NCBI RefSeq assembly: GCF_003814005.1
Contig: NZ_CP033898.1
Location: 2,108,001-2,172,000 of the forward strand
Direction: 5' to 3'
DNA from: Corynebacterium pseudopelargi
Lineage (GTDB): Bacteria > Actinomycetota > Actinomycetes > Mycobacteriales > Mycobacteriaceae
DNA length: 64,000 bases
The position numbers and the translations under genes are program-made. Under the pieces are notes generated by a model, which worked only from the letters and a program-made list of their open reading frames with translations, was not told the origin of the DNA and made no database searches. This document shows, piece by piece, positions 34,720 to 45,368 of this stretch; the first letter of the stretch is position 1, and the number at the start of each line of letters is the position of its first letter.

Positions 34720-36132
34720 ATGACAAAGACCTACGTCGGGTCACGCCTGCGCCAACTCCGCCGCGAACGCGACCTCAGCCAAGCATCACTCGCCCATGCG
34801 CTGGGACTTTCGGCCAGCTACGTCAACCAAATCGAACACGACGTGCGCCCCCTTACCCTCACGGTGCTCGACCGCATCACCGAAACCTTTGGCGTAGACC
34901 GCACCTTCTTCTCGCGCGACGATAACTCCAGACTCGTAGCCGAGATCCAAGACGTAACCCTCGACCGAGAGATCTGCCCCACCCCCATTAACCTCGAGCA
35001 TCTCTCCGACATGGTGGAGCACCACCCCGACGTAGCACGGCTCATGGTGGCCATGCACCGTCGATACCGCAATGTGCGCGACAAGCTCAGCGTGGCTACC
35101 GATGCGCGCTTCGCCGGCTCCAATAACGAGACAGCAGCGGTCTCCGAGGCGCTATCGATGCCTCACGACGAAGTGCGCGACTTCTTCTACGCCCACCAAA
35201 ACTACCTCGACGTCCTCGACCGCAATGCTGAGGCTTTGGCAAAGGAATTAGCCATACGCACCTTCGATATCCGCGGCACCGAGCAAGCAATCATCCAACA
35301 GCTTCGACACCACGGCGTAACCATCGATATCCGCGAATTGGGCGGAGCACTGCACCACTTCGATCGCCTGAGCAACACCATCAGCCTCTCCCCTTTGCTA
35401 GATACAGGGCAACGCGCGTTCCGCCTCGCCTCGGAACTCGGGTTCTTGCAGGCAGGCAGCACCATTCAAGCACTCGTAGAAGATGCAGGCTTTAACACCG
35501 AGGAAGCACAGCGCCTAGGCATGCGCGGGCTTGCCTCCTATTACGCGGCGGCACTGATGATGCCCTACGCACTGTTTCATGCCCAAGCCGAGCGCTGCGG
35601 ATACGACATTGAATACCTCTCCACCATGTTCGGTGTGGGATATGAAACCATCTGCCACCGCCTTTCCACACTGCAAAGGGAGAACCTTCGCGGCATCCCC
35701 TTCACCTTCATCCGGGCGGATCGAGCCGGCAATATTTCTAAACGCCAATCAGCCACCGGCTTCCACTTCACCCACGCAGGCGGCACCTGCCCACTGTGGA
35801 ACGTCTACGAGGCATTTAGCACCCCTGGCCAAATCGTGCGACAGGTGGCTCAAATGCCAGACGGCAGAACGTATCTTTGGATCGCACGCACAGTTCGCCA
35901 CGATATTGGCCGTTTTGGCGATACAGGCAAACTCTTCTCCATCGCCCTTGGCTGCCAAATCCAGCACGCCTCACGCACCGTGTACGCCACGGGCTTAGAC
36001 CTCAACCACACAGTGCCCATCGGAGCAGGCTGCCGCGTGTGCTTAAGAGAAGACTGCGCCCAACGCGCCTTCCCGCCTGTGAACCGCCCCATCCATATCG
36101 ATGCGCACAGCTCTTCCATCGCGCCTTACTAA
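34720..36132 (+). CDS. ramB: Transcriptional regulator RamB of acetate and central carbon metabolism
   Basis: The 470-residue regulator begins with an XRE-type helix-turn-helix (about 8-62; [28 protein letters not shown]). The middle is an ImmA/DUF955-like domain (about 160-290), and the C-terminal DUF2083-type region has cysteines in CRVCLREDC. This domain set defines the RamB/Rv0465c group. In C. glutamicum RamB controls aceA, aceB, pta-ack, sdhCAB and itself. Two RamB-type sites precede the gene. It is divergent from sdhC. Confidence 0.93.
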   Translation: MTKTYVGSRLRQLRRERDLSQASLAHALGLSASYVNQIEHDVRPLTLTVLDRITETFGVDRTFFSRDDNSRLVAEIQDVTLDREICPTPINLEHLSDMVEHHPDVARLMVAMHRRYRNVRDKLSVATDARFAGSNNETAAVSEALSMPHDEVRDFFYAHQNYLDVLDRNAEALAKELAIRTFDIRGTEQAIIQQLRHHGVTIDIRELGGALHHFDRLSNTISLSPLLDTGQRAFRLASELGFLQAGSTIQALVEDAGFNTEEAQRLGMRGLASYYAAALMMPYALFHAQAERCGYDIEYLSTMFGVGYETICHRLSTLQRENLRGIPFTFIRADRAGNISKRQSATGFHFTHAGGTCPLWNVYEAFSTPGQIVRQVAQMPDGRTYLWIARTVRHDIGRFGDTGKLFSIALGCQIQHASRTVYATGLDLNHTVPIGAGCRVCLREDCAQRAFPPVNRPIHIDAHSSSIAPY

Positions 36133-36224
36133 GCCGGGCTTGAAGGCCAACAGCGCAAGAAAAATGTGCAGGCCACAAGGAGTATCTGGGGGCTGCACAC
36201 GCTCTGCCGCATCTAAGGAGTACC

Positions 36225-36407
36225 TTGGGCTGCATGGCACGCCCCGAACCTAAATGTCCGATTCGTTTTGGCGAGCCCTGCTCGCTGTGCGTTCCCGGCG
36301 CCAGCGGCCCACAGGACTGCCAACTCGTTGCGCTTGTGCGCGATGATCCAGAGCTGCTCGAACTGCAGCAAACCATGCGCCAGAACAAGCGCAGCCAGAA
36401 GCAGTAG
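36225..36407 (+). CDS. Small cysteine-containing protein (DUF6767-like)
   Basis: This is a 60-residue protein, or 57 from the ATG at 36234. AAGGAG lies four bases before the TTG at 36225 and thirteen before the ATG, so the TTG may be the true start. The core ARPEPKCPIRFGEPCSLC and GASGPQDCQLVALV has four cysteines spaced like a small metal-binding or structural knot, as in actinobacterial DUF6767 proteins. The C-terminus is basic. Function is unknown. It follows ramB by 92 bp on the same strand and ends before a strong terminator. Confidence 0.7.
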   Translation: MGCMARPEPKCPIRFGEPCSLCVPGASGPQDCQLVALVRDDPELLELQQTMRQNKRSQKQ

Positions 36408-36426
36408 TCGCTAGAAACAAAAGAGA

Positions 36427-36468
36427 AGCCGGAACACCCGCCTAGCTTGCGGGGTTCCGGCTCTTTTT
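36427..36468. terminator. Bidirectional terminator between the DUF6767-like gene and lpd
   Basis: AGCCGGAACACCCGC pairs with GCGGGGTTCCGGCT with a small internal mismatch. CTTTTTT follows on the plus strand, and a T-rich stretch follows on the minus strand. It lies between convergent genes. Confidence 0.9.
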
Positions 36469-36497
36469 TCAGCCTCTGAGCTTTTCTTGCCGGGGCT

Positions 36498-37907
36498 TTA
36501 GAGGTTGATCATGTGGCCCATGATGCCTTCTGCGGCTTCCTTCATTGCCTCTGAAAGCGTGGGGTGGGTGTGCACGTTGCGCCCGATTTCCTCGCAGGTG
36601 AGGTCGAAGCGCTGTGCCAAGGTCAGCTCTGGGAGCAGCTCGGATACGTTGGCGCCAACCATGTGGGCACCAAGCAGCTCGCCAAATTCTGCGTCCGCCA
36701 CGATCTTGACAAAGCCAGCGGTTTCAGCCAGGCCGGCTGCCTTGCCGTTAGCGGAGAACGGGAAGCTGGCCACCTTGATTTCGCGATCGGAGAACTTCTC
36801 CTTGGCTGCCTGCTCGGTATAGCCGAAGGATGCCACCTGCGGGTTACAGAAGGTTGCGCGGGGCATCATCATGTAATCGCCCAACTCTTCAGTTTCTGCA
36901 CCGGCGATGGTTTCTGCGGCCACCACACCTTGGGCTTCTGCCACGTGGGCAAGCTGCAGCTTGGCGGTCACATCGCCGATGGCGTAGATGTGATCCACGG
37001 AGGTGCGCATGCGCTCGTCAATGTCGATGGCGCCGCGCTCGGTGAGCTTCACGCCGGTGTTTTCAAGGCCGAAGCCTTCAACGCGGGGAGCAAAGCCGAT
37101 GGAGATCATCACGCGCTCAGCCTTGAGGGTTTCAGACTTGGAACCATCCTTGGATTCCACATCTACTTCCACGCTGTCGCCGTTATCGCGCACGGCGGTG
37201 GTCTTGTGGCCGGTAAGCAGCTTCACGCCAAGCTTCTTGTACTGCTTGGCAATTTCCTTCGACACATCGGCGTCTTCATTGGGCAGCACGCGGTCCATGA
37301 ATTCAACGATGGTGACGTCTACACCGTAGTTCGCCAGCACATAGGCAAATTCCATGCCGATAGCGCCAGCGCCCACGATCACCATGGACTTCGGTGCTTC
37401 TTCCTTGAGAATCTGCTCTTCATAAGAAAGCACATTGCCGCCAAGCTCTACGCCAGGCAGGGAACGCACCACGGAGCCGGTAGCGATGATGCAGTTATCG
37501 AAGGTGATGGTCTTGCCTTCGTCTTTGCCTTCGCTTACCTCAATGGTGTTGGCGTCCTTGAAGCTACCAAGACCATCGATTTCGGTGATCTTGTTCTTCT
37601 TCATCAGGTAGTGCACGCCCTTGACAATGCCTGCAGATACCTTGCGGGAACGCTTGTGGGCAGTGGGGTAATCAAAGGACACATCGCCCGAGATGCCAAA
37701 GGTCTTGGCCTCGTGGTTGAAGATGTGCGCCACTTCGGCGTTCTTCAACAGTGCCTTGGAAGGGATGCAGCCTACGTTCAGGCAGACACCGCCCCAATAC
37801 TGCTTTTCTACTACGGCAACTTTTTTACCAAGCTGCGCTGCACGGATGGCGGCAACATAGCCACCAGGGCCAGCGCCGAGAACTACTACGTCAAAATGAT
37901 CAGTCAC
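36498..37907 (-). CDS. lpd: Dihydrolipoyl dehydrogenase (E3)
   Basis: This FAD enzyme reoxidises dihydrolipoamide in the pyruvate and 2-oxoglutarate dehydrogenase complexes with NAD+. The N-terminal FAD motif is [21 protein letters not shown], and [13 protein letters not shown] contains the redox-active disulfide. The NAD motif is [15 protein letters not shown], and [14 protein letters not shown] gives the catalytic His-Glu pair near the end. The start is the GTG at 37907 (VTDHFDVVV), giving 469 residues, as in C. glutamicum Lpd; a TTG three codons earlier also fits. It is a single-gene unit. Confidence 0.97.
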   Translation of the reverse strand: MTDHFDVVVLGAGPGGYVAAIRAAQLGKKVAVVEKQYWGGVCLNVGCIPSKALLKNAEVAHIFNHEAKTFGISGDVSFDYPTAHKRSRKVSAGIVKGVHYLMKKNKITEIDGLGSFKDANTIEVSEGKDEGKTITFDNCIIATGSVVRSLPGVELGGNVLSYEEQILKEEAPKSMVIVGAGAIGMEFAYVLANYGVDVTIVEFMDRVLPNEDADVSKEIAKQYKKLGVKLLTGHKTTAVRDNGDSVEVDVESKDGSKSETLKAERVMISIGFAPRVEGFGLENTGVKLTERGAIDIDERMRTSVDHIYAIGDVTAKLQLAHVAEAQGVVAAETIAGAETEELGDYMMMPRATFCNPQVASFGYTEQAAKEKFSDREIKVASFPFSANGKAAGLAETAGFVKIVADAEFGELLGAHMVGANVSELLPELTLAQRFDLTCEEIGRNVHTHPTLSEAMKEAAEGIMGHMINL

Positions 37908-38150
37908 AAACCCCAAGGATACGGAATTTAGTTAAATTTTTCCGCTACCAGAGCCAAAGCACTTCAGCCAGGGGTGCCCGCAAGCTTGCCCAGGTGGTAG
38001 ATGAGCACCGCTGATACTGCGCACAGGGTGTTCATCGCCTGCGCGGAGCCAGAGGTGACACCTACGAGCCAACGCCGTGACGTAGGTAATCGCATGGGTT
38101 AAACTTTTCGTTACTCCTCGGATATCCCCTCAACGATGCAAGGAACATAT

Positions 38151-39215
38151 ATGAAGCTTCACCGCAGCGTAGCCGCTTCTGCGGCAGTGCTTGCCCTGGC
38201 ACTTGGTAGCGCTTTGCCCGCTCATAGCTCTCCGATTACCCCAGCTCAGGTGGCTGGCGACACCCCATTGGCGAGCGTGCATGAAGGTGCTACGCCAGGT
38301 ATGAATCCGCTGTGGCGCAATAAGCTTGACGGCGAGCGTCAGGTTGAGATGTGGGCTCATTCGCCTTCGATGAACCGCGATGTGCCCTTGGCCGTATTGA
38401 AGGCCTCTTCCCCGAATCGTCCCACGCTCTACCTGCTCAACGGTGCCGATGGTGGCGAGGGTTCGGTGAACTGGGTGCTGCGCACCGATGCTTTGGACTA
38501 CTACGCGGATAAAGACATCAACGTGGTCATCCCCATGGCAGGCGCGTTCTCCTACTACATGGATTGGCAGGAAGAGGCACCAAGCATTGGTGGCGTGCAG
38601 AAGTGGGAAACTTTCCTTACCAAGGAACTCCCCGGCCCTCTAGAGCAGGCGCTCGGGGCAAATGATCAGCGCGCCATCGCTGGCATGTCCATGTCTGCTA
38701 CTTCTTCTTTGCTGCTGGCAGAGCACAACCCCGGTTTCTATGATGCCGTGGCGTCCTTTTCTGGCTGCGCCGCAACCTCCGATCCGGTAACCAATACCTT
38801 TGTTCGCCTCACCGTGAATCGTGGCGGCAATAAGCCTGAGCAGATCTGGGGCCCGATGGGTAGCGAGTACAACCGCTACAACGATGCCTTGATCCATGCC
38901 GAGGGCCTGCGCGATACGCCTTTGTACATCTCCAATGGCACCGGCATCATGGGCGAGTACGATACGCCTTCTTACCTGATCGAGCAGGGCGTAAGCCCCG
39001 CTGAGGCGCCGATCGTTTCTGGCCGTATTGCCGTCGAAGGTGGCGTTATTGAGGCCTCCACCAATGCCTGCACCCACGCCATGAAGGTGAGACTAGACAC
39101 ACTCGGCATTCCGGCAGACTACAACTTCCGCCCAGTTGGGACGCACTCTTGGGGCTATTGGATCCAAGATCTGCGTGATTCCTGGTCGACAATCGCCCGC
39201 GGGTTTGGTATCTAA
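38151..39215 (+). CDS. Secreted trehalose corynomycolyl transferase-like esterase
   Basis: The product is 354 residues from the ATG at 38151; AAGGAA lies six bases upstream. A signal peptide (about 1-27, ending LPAHSS) precedes an alpha/beta-hydrolase of the antigen 85 type. LLNGADGGEGSVNW, IPMAGAFSYYMDW and the nucleophile motif GMSMSATSSLLLAEH are visible, and the C-terminal GTHSWGYWIQDL holds the catalytic His. Enzymes of this family move corynomycolates between trehalose and arabinogalactan. It probably equals the Cmt group, with cmt1 (cg0413) at a comparable locus. The preceding 243-bp gap holds a promoter-like AT-rich stretch near 38100. Confidence 0.9.
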   Translation: MKLHRSVAASAAVLALALGSALPAHSSPITPAQVAGDTPLASVHEGATPGMNPLWRNKLDGERQVEMWAHSPSMNRDVPLAVLKASSPNRPTLYLLNGADGGEGSVNWVLRTDALDYYADKDINVVIPMAGAFSYYMDWQEEAPSIGGVQKWETFLTKELPGPLEQALGANDQRAIAGMSMSATSSLLLAEHNPGFYDAVASFSGCAATSDPVTNTFVRLTVNRGGNKPEQIWGPMGSEYNRYNDALIHAEGLRDTPLYISNGTGIMGEYDTPSYLIEQGVSPAEAPIVSGRIAVEGGVIEASTNACTHAMKVRLDTLGIPADYNFRPVGTHSWGYWIQDLRDSWSTIARGFGI

Positions 39216-39253
39216 GTAGTCAGGGTGGTGTGCGCAGGCGGTGCCAACCAACA

Positions 39254-39263
39254 CCCCCCCCCC
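39254..39263. repeat. Ten-cytosine homopolymer
   Basis: Ten consecutive C residues lie between the mycolyltransferase-like gene and rmlB, about 135 bp before the rmlB start. The tract is longer than any other mononucleotide run I noticed in the window. Confidence 0.9.
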
Positions 39264-39288
39264 GAGAGGCACTGCCCCCGCCACCTTA

Positions 39289-40405
<1,117 letters not shown>

Positions 40406-41833
40406 ATGAGTGCTGGTGCCAAGGCTGTAGCTGCGCGCCCCACGGCGATTGAGGGGCTGTTCATTCTTGACCTGCAGCTTCATGGCGATAACCGCGGCTG
40501 GTTCAAAGAGCAGTGGCAGCGCGCGAAGTTTCGCGATCTTGACCTTGATGCCCCCGGCGCCCGAGCGTTGAAGGAATTTGAGCCGGTGCAGCAAAATATT
40601 TCTTTTAACGCCTCACCTGGGGTTACGCGCGGTTTGCACGCCGAGCCTTGGGATAAGCTCGTCTCGGTTGCCCACGGGCGAGTATTTGGCGCGTGGTGCG
40701 ACTTGCGCGAGGGTTCTGCCACCTATGGGCAGGTGTTCAGCCACGAGATCGGCCCGGATGTGGCGGTGTTTGTGCCGCGCGGTGTAGCCAATGGCTTCCA
40801 GGCGCTCGAGCCCAATACCGCTTATAACTATTTGGTCAATGGCCATTGGTCGCCCCAGGCGGCATATAGTGCGGCCAATCTTGCTGATCCAACCCTCGAT
40901 ATCCAGTGGCCTTTGCCCATCGGGGAGATTTCCCAAAAAGATATTGAGCATCCTTTGCTTGTCGACGCCACCCCTGTGCCCAACAAGCGCACGCTGATTA
41001 TCGGCACAAATGGGCAGCTTGGGCGCGCCTTGCGTGCAGCATTGCCTGATGCGCTTGCCTGGGATAGGCAAGATTGGGATTTGCGCGATCCCCTGCCTGA
41101 GATGGATTGGACGCAAGTGGGCGTGATTGTGCTTGCCGCAGCTTATACGGCGGTGGATCAAGCCGAAGTAGATCGTGCGCAATGTTGGCAGGTAAATGCC
41201 GAGGCTGTGACCAAGCTGGTGCAGGTAGCCAATGAATATCAGATCACCTTGGTCTATGTATCGAGCGAATATGTCTTTGATGGCACGATCAACTGCCACA
41301 GTGAATCCGAGCCCTTGAGTCCTTTGAGCGTCTATGGGCAATCCAAGGCCGCAGGCGAGCTGGCTGTACGCGGTGCCAAGCGGCACTATATTGTGCGCAG
41401 CAGTTGGGTTGTTGGTGAGGGCAAGAATTTTGTGCGCACTATGCGCGACTTAGCACTTCGGGGTGTAACACCACAGGTGGTAGGCGATCAATTTGGCCGT
41501 TTGACCTTTGCCGATGATTTAGCTTTTGGCATCGTGCATTTGATTTCCCAGCAGGCTGATTGGGGCACCTATCACCTGAGCAATAGTGGCGATGTGGTGA
41601 GTTGGGCAGAGGTTGCACGCGAGGTGTTTGCCTTGTGTGCAAAGGATCCAGAAGCGGTGCAAGAAGTTTCGAGTGCGCAGTATTTTGCACAACGCAGTCA
41701 TGCCCCAAGGCCTCGGCATTCGGCCTTGGATTTGAGCAAGATCGCTGCGACGGGCTTTGTGCCAAGGGATTGGCGCGCAGGCTTAGAGCAGTATGTGCGC
41801 AATCTTGAGGCAACGGCAAGAAAAGAGGCGTAG
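40406..41833 (+). CDS. Fused dTDP-4-dehydrorhamnose 3,5-epimerase / reductase
   Basis: The 475-residue protein combines RmlC (about 10-185) and RmlD (about 195-470). The RmlC half has HGDNRGWFKEQWQ, QNISFNASPGVTRGLHAEPW (active-site His) and FVPRGVANGFQAL. The RmlD half has LIIGTNGQLGRALRAALPDA, the YVSSEYVFDG strand, and VYGQSKAAGE with the catalytic Tyr and Lys. It does the last two steps of dTDP-L-rhamnose synthesis. The fusion is also found in other corynebacteria. It starts at the base after the rmlB stop codon and ends 3 bp before rmlA. Confidence 0.94.
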   Translation: MSAGAKAVAARPTAIEGLFILDLQLHGDNRGWFKEQWQRAKFRDLDLDAPGARALKEFEPVQQNISFNASPGVTRGLHAEPWDKLVSVAHGRVFGAWCDLREGSATYGQVFSHEIGPDVAVFVPRGVANGFQALEPNTAYNYLVNGHWSPQAAYSAANLADPTLDIQWPLPIGEISQKDIEHPLLVDATPVPNKRTLIIGTNGQLGRALRAALPDALAWDRQDWDLRDPLPEMDWTQVGVIVLAAAYTAVDQAEVDRAQCWQVNAEAVTKLVQVANEYQITLVYVSSEYVFDGTINCHSESEPLSPLSVYGQSKAAGELAVRGAKRHYIVRSSWVVGEGKNFVRTMRDLALRGVTPQVVGDQFGRLTFADDLAFGIVHLISQQADWGTYHLSNSGDVVSWAEVAREVFALCAKDPEAVQEVSSAQYFAQRSHAPRPRHSALDLSKIAATGFVPRDWRAGLEQYVRNLEATARKEA

Positions 41834-41836
41834 CCA

Positions 41837-42703
41837 ATGAAGGGCATTATTTTAGCCGGCGGTTCCGGCACGAGGCTGCACCCAATTACTTTGGGTATTT
41901 CTAAGCAGCTCATGCCGGTGTACGACAAGCCCATGATCTACTACCCGCTGAGCACCCTGATCGAGGCTGGTATCCGCGAGATTCTGGTGATTAGCACCCC
42001 GGAGGATCAGCCGGCGTTTCAGCGCCTGCTGGGCAGCGGTGAACAATTCGGCGTCCGCCTCTCCTACGCTGTGCAGCCGCAGCCAGAGGGCTTAGCGCAG
42101 GCGTTTTTAATTGGGCGCGACTTCATTGCGGATGATTCGGTGGCCTTGGTGCTTGGCGATAATATCTTCGATGGCCACGGCTTAGGCGACGCGCTCAAGC
42201 AATGCCGCGAACCCGAAGGTGGCACCGTGTTTGCCTACGAGGTGTCGGATCCCTCGCGCTATGGTGTGGTGGCATTTGATGAGCACGGCAGCGCTACCTC
42301 GATTGAAGAAAAGCCCGAGCAACCGCGTTCCAATTTTGCGGTGGTGGGCTTGTATTTCTATGACAATTCCGTGGTTGATATTGCCGCACAGATTCGCCCC
42401 TCTGCGCGCGGAGAACTCGAGATCACCTCAGTCAATGAGGAGTATTTGCGCCGCGGGAAGCTCAATGTACACCGACTCCAGCGCGGTGATGTGTGGCTTG
42501 ATACCGGCACCATTGATTCCATGAGTGAGGCCGCCGCCTATGTGGAGGTATTGCAAAAGCGCACCGGCGGGGTGATTGGCTCACCAGAAGTTGCTGCCTG
42601 GCGCGAGGGATTCATTAGCGATGCCCAGCTCGAAGCGCAGGCCAAGGCGATGCAGAAGTCTGGGTATGGGGATTATCTGTTGCGTGCGCTGCAAGGTGGT
42701 TAA
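41837..42703 (+). CDS. rmlA: Glucose-1-phosphate thymidylyltransferase
   Basis: RmlA makes dTDP-glucose from dTTP and glucose-1-phosphate, the first step of the rhamnose pathway encoded here. The nucleotide-binding motif is [46 protein letters not shown] and [15 protein letters not shown] are typical. It is 288 residues, the family size. Being last in the operon although first in the pathway suggests stoichiometric coupling of all rml products. Confidence 0.97.
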   Translation: MKGIILAGGSGTRLHPITLGISKQLMPVYDKPMIYYPLSTLIEAGIREILVISTPEDQPAFQRLLGSGEQFGVRLSYAVQPQPEGLAQAFLIGRDFIADDSVALVLGDNIFDGHGLGDALKQCREPEGGTVFAYEVSDPSRYGVVAFDEHGSATSIEEKPEQPRSNFAVVGLYFYDNSVVDIAAQIRPSARGELEITSVNEEYLRRGKLNVHRLQRGDVWLDTGTIDSMSEAAAYVEVLQKRTGGVIGSPEVAAWREGFISDAQLEAQAKAMQKSGYGDYLLRALQGG

Positions 42704-42727
42704 TGCCCCTCAGGTGTGGGCGAGGCA

Positions 42728-42756
42728 TTGCTACTGAAAAATATCACCATTACATT
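42728..42756 (+). promoter_or_regulatory. Probable promoter of the AztD-like lipoprotein gene
   Basis: TTGCTA (42728-42733) and TACATT (42751-42756) are spaced by exactly 17 bp. The -10 ends 8 bp before the ATG at 42765, which implies a leaderless or near-leaderless mRNA and favours that start over the in-frame TTG and GTG just upstream. Confidence 0.5.
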
Positions 42757-42764
42757 TGGTGGGT

Positions 42765-43994
42765 ATGTTTTCCAATAAGCCTTTGACGTTATTCATGGCA
42801 GCACTGAGCAGCATCGCCCTCCCACTGGCGGCCTGCAGCCCAGGAAGCAGCGAGCAGGCAAGCACACCGAGCAGCAGCGAGCAGCCAGGTACACAAAGCA
42901 GCAGCGAGCAGGCTCAAGAACAAGATGCACCCCAGGCCAGGGTCGCCGTGGCTACCGAGGATGGCATCACGATCTTCGATGGCAATCTGCAGCAGCTCGC
43001 CTCATTCGACCTACCAGCGCGACCCACCTTGAGCACCCTTGGCGATCATCGCCATATTGCAGCGGTACTGACCAAAAACAACGCGGTAGAGATCATCGAT
43101 GCCGGCAGTTGGAGCGTGCCCCACGGCGATCACTCCCACTACTACACCACCGAACCCTCCAAGGCGCAGCAAGCACTCGAAGGGGCAAAGCCCATTCATG
43201 TTGTAAGCAATGCGAACGCTGGCACCAGCGCGATCTTCTTCGACGATGACGCCGAAGGGCGTGTGTTAGACGCAGAAAAGCTTGAACATGGCCAGCTTGA
43301 TGCAGCACAACGCATCAAGGCCAAAGAAGCCCACCACGGGGTTGTGGTGCCTTTGGCCAATGATCAGATGTTGGTATCCCAGAAGGGCGCACACCTGGCC
43401 GATACCATCACGCTGCAAGACGCCGATGGTAAGACGATCGGGACTTTCGACTGCACAGAAATGCACGGCGAGGACGTGCACGCCAATAACGCCATCTTTG
43501 GATGCAGTGATGGAGTGTTGGAGATCCAAAATGGCAAGCCGACGATGATCCCCGCGCCCGATGCCTCCGGTGAGCGCGTAGGTGCGATTACTTTTAATCA
43601 CGATGCCAGCGCGGCCCTTGGCGATTGGGGCGAGGAGTCGCTGCTGCTGATCCGCGACCACCAGGCGAAAGTGGTGCCCACCCCGGCGGCATTTGGCAAT
43701 CGCATTAGCTTGCCCGAAGGCGGCTTTGCCTACCTTGATACCGAGGGCGTGTTGCACATCTTGGATGATCAGGCCGTAGAGCAACGCAGCATTCCGGTGA
43801 TGAGTGCATGGACCAAACCCAAAGGTCATGGCGGTGTGGCACCGGCCATCGCTGCAGGCGAAAACGGCGAGGATACCCTGGTGTGGGTAAGCGACCCGAA
43901 GAGCAATACCCTCTACCAGGTAAATCTCAGCGATGACTCGATCACGCATACAGACGTCGAGGGCGCACCGGCATCGCTGGCTGCCGTGGGCTAA
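42765..43994 (+). CDS. AztD-like zinc metallochaperone lipoprotein
   Basis: The 409-residue protein has a signal ending SIALPLAAC (lipobox). A linker repeats SSSEQ, and a WD40/beta-propeller-like domain follows. Histidine- and acid-rich patches are HGDHSHYYTTEP, KEAHHGVV and EMHGEDVHANN. They fit the AztD family, periplasmic or surface zinc carriers that hand zinc to an AztC-type substrate-binding protein. No zinc transporter gene lies in the window, so the partner must be elsewhere. Zinc regulation is plausible but no clear Zur site was found. It stands apart from the rml genes and converges on the pyruvyl transferase gene with 6 bp between them. Confidence 0.75.
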   Translation: MFSNKPLTLFMAALSSIALPLAACSPGSSEQASTPSSSEQPGTQSSSEQAQEQDAPQARVAVATEDGITIFDGNLQQLASFDLPARPTLSTLGDHRHIAAVLTKNNAVEIIDAGSWSVPHGDHSHYYTTEPSKAQQALEGAKPIHVVSNANAGTSAIFFDDDAEGRVLDAEKLEHGQLDAAQRIKAKEAHHGVVVPLANDQMLVSQKGAHLADTITLQDADGKTIGTFDCTEMHGEDVHANNAIFGCSDGVLEIQNGKPTMIPAPDASGERVGAITFNHDASAALGDWGEESLLLIRDHQAKVVPTPAAFGNRISLPEGGFAYLDTEGVLHILDDQAVEQRSIPVMSAWTKPKGHGGVAPAIAAGENGEDTLVWVSDPKSNTLYQVNLSDDSITHTDVEGAPASLAAVG

Positions 43995-44000
43995 CGCTTT

Positions 44001-45332
44001 CTAGCGTTCATCACCGCGCACACGAGCCACCAGGCGCCCAAGCCGACGGGAAGCATGTGGTGGCTCGGGTGCCTGTTCAGGCTCATCTATGTGCTCCTCT
44101 GGCTCGGGCGGATAGCAGCGCTGCGCAAGCTGCCACTTGGCATCCCGGCACTGCTGCACCTGATCCGGGTCAATCCCCTTACCCGGTTGGGGCCAAGGAT
44201 CCTGTTGCGTAGCGCTCAAGTGCGCCATCGGCCAGGAAGAACCAGCCGCCTGCACCGCTGCGTGTTTGACCGCGTAATAGTCCTGCCTGTGCATCTCTAG
44301 TGCAACGCCCTTGGCACCGGCAGCGGCGGCAATCATGTGCGGGTGATAGCGCGTACTGAGCCAGGTTTGCTCGCTTGTGACCGGCACCCCGAAGGCCCAG
44401 AGCTCATCAAAGGCCACGAAGCGGAAACCTTGGTAGTGCTCTGGCCAGCGTTGATGCAGCTCGCGCCAGATCTGGCCATCGATACCGGGGATGCACTCGA
44501 TAATGCTTAAGTCTTCTCCGCGCACGCCATAGTGCTGCAGGCCCTGGTGGATCCAGGCCGCGGCATCGGCAGCGTTGCTGCGCAGGAGGTCTGCTTGGGC
44601 GCACAGCACAAAGGGGCGCTCGCGGGCATCATCTGCGCCAGGGCCAAAAACACCCTCGGCGCCGAAGCGATTATTGATACCCAGCCAGGCATCATCACCG
44701 CTCATGCCCGGTTGCAGGCCTGCTGCCTGGAGCAGCTCGCGCGACGTGGCATCCCTAACATCCACCACGTCGCAGCGTTTAAGGGAATCAACCAATACCG
44801 CTCGAGCCTGCTCAAGGGGCACTACGCCTTGGCCTGTGGCAAAGCGACGGGCATGCTCGGCACCAGCCTGGGAGGCCATGGCGCACACCGCAATATTGTG
44901 TGGCCAGAAATCATTGAGCCAGCCGCCACCAAGGATGTGCACCACATCGGCGGTGCGGGCGATATTGGTGCCGGTGACGTGTTCGGGGTGCGGGCCTGCG
45001 TCGAAAAGCAATTGCACCGCCGTGTGTGCAAGATACTCATAGGCCTCGGCGTGGAAGCCCTCGGGTTGGGCCGGATCGAGGCCGAAGTGATCGGCCGTGG
45101 CGTGGTAGGCGTGGCCGGCGAGATCCCACAATGTGTTGGTCACAATGAGATCGGGGTGGTGGTTGTGGTGCAGCAGGGAGGCCCTGCCGGGTGAATGGCA
45201 ATCGAGAATCACACGCGCATCAGGGCGCAGCTCGGCCAAGGTGCGCAGCCAGGAGGCCACGATGTATTCGTCGCCAAAGTTGGGGTGCCCAGCCGGAGCC
45301 ACCAGGTAGATGAGCGAATCTTTAGCAGACAT
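44001..45332 (-). CDS. Polysaccharide pyruvyl transferase family protein
   Basis: The product is 443 residues. LVAPAGHPNFGDEYIVASWL at the N-terminus, ADVVHILGGGWLNDFWP in the middle and TSEQTWLSTRYHPHMIAAAAGAKGVAL near the end give the layout of the PS_pyruv_trans family. Such enzymes add pyruvate ketals to glycans, or act as glycosyltransferase-like proteins. A Pro/Glu-rich tail (about 405-430) is disordered. A 20-bp inverted repeat at 45349-45368 lies just upstream in the promoter region. The envelope neighbourhood fits a surface-glycan role. Confidence 0.8.
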   Translation of the reverse strand: MSAKDSLIYLVAPAGHPNFGDEYIVASWLRTLAELRPDARVILDCHSPGRASLLHHNHHPDLIVTNTLWDLAGHAYHATADHFGLDPAQPEGFHAEAYEYLAHTAVQLLFDAGPHPEHVTGTNIARTADVVHILGGGWLNDFWPHNIAVCAMASQAGAEHARRFATGQGVVPLEQARAVLVDSLKRCDVVDVRDATSRELLQAAGLQPGMSGDDAWLGINNRFGAEGVFGPGADDARERPFVLCAQADLLRSNAADAAAWIHQGLQHYGVRGEDLSIIECIPGIDGQIWRELHQRWPEHYQGFRFVAFDELWAFGVPVTSEQTWLSTRYHPHMIAAAAGAKGVALEMHRQDYYAVKHAAVQAAGSSWPMAHLSATQQDPWPQPGKGIDPDQVQQCRDAKWQLAQRCYPPEPEEHIDEPEQAPEPPHASRRLGRLVARVRGDER

Positions 45333-45348
45333 ACCCCGATGCTAGCCA

Positions 45349-45368
45349 TAACAACAAAATTGTTGTTA
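45349..45368. promoter_or_regulatory. AT-rich inverted repeat in the pyruvyl transferase promoter
   Basis: TAACAACAAAATTGTTGTTA has perfect 9-bp arms around AA and lies 16 bp upstream of the start codon of the gene at 44001. The position and symmetry suggest an operator. It also touches the 3' end of the OGG-fold fragment, so some of its bases are coding for that frame. Confidence 0.5.

Noticed and set aside
36564..37931. 455-codon plus-strand open frame
   Set aside because: It mirrors lpd on the other strand; lpd has full catalytic motifs, while this frame has none.
42720..42765. Zur box upstream of the AztD-like gene
   Set aside because: The AT-rich stretch only loosely resembles Zur sites and lacks dyad symmetry, so it is reported only as a promoter.
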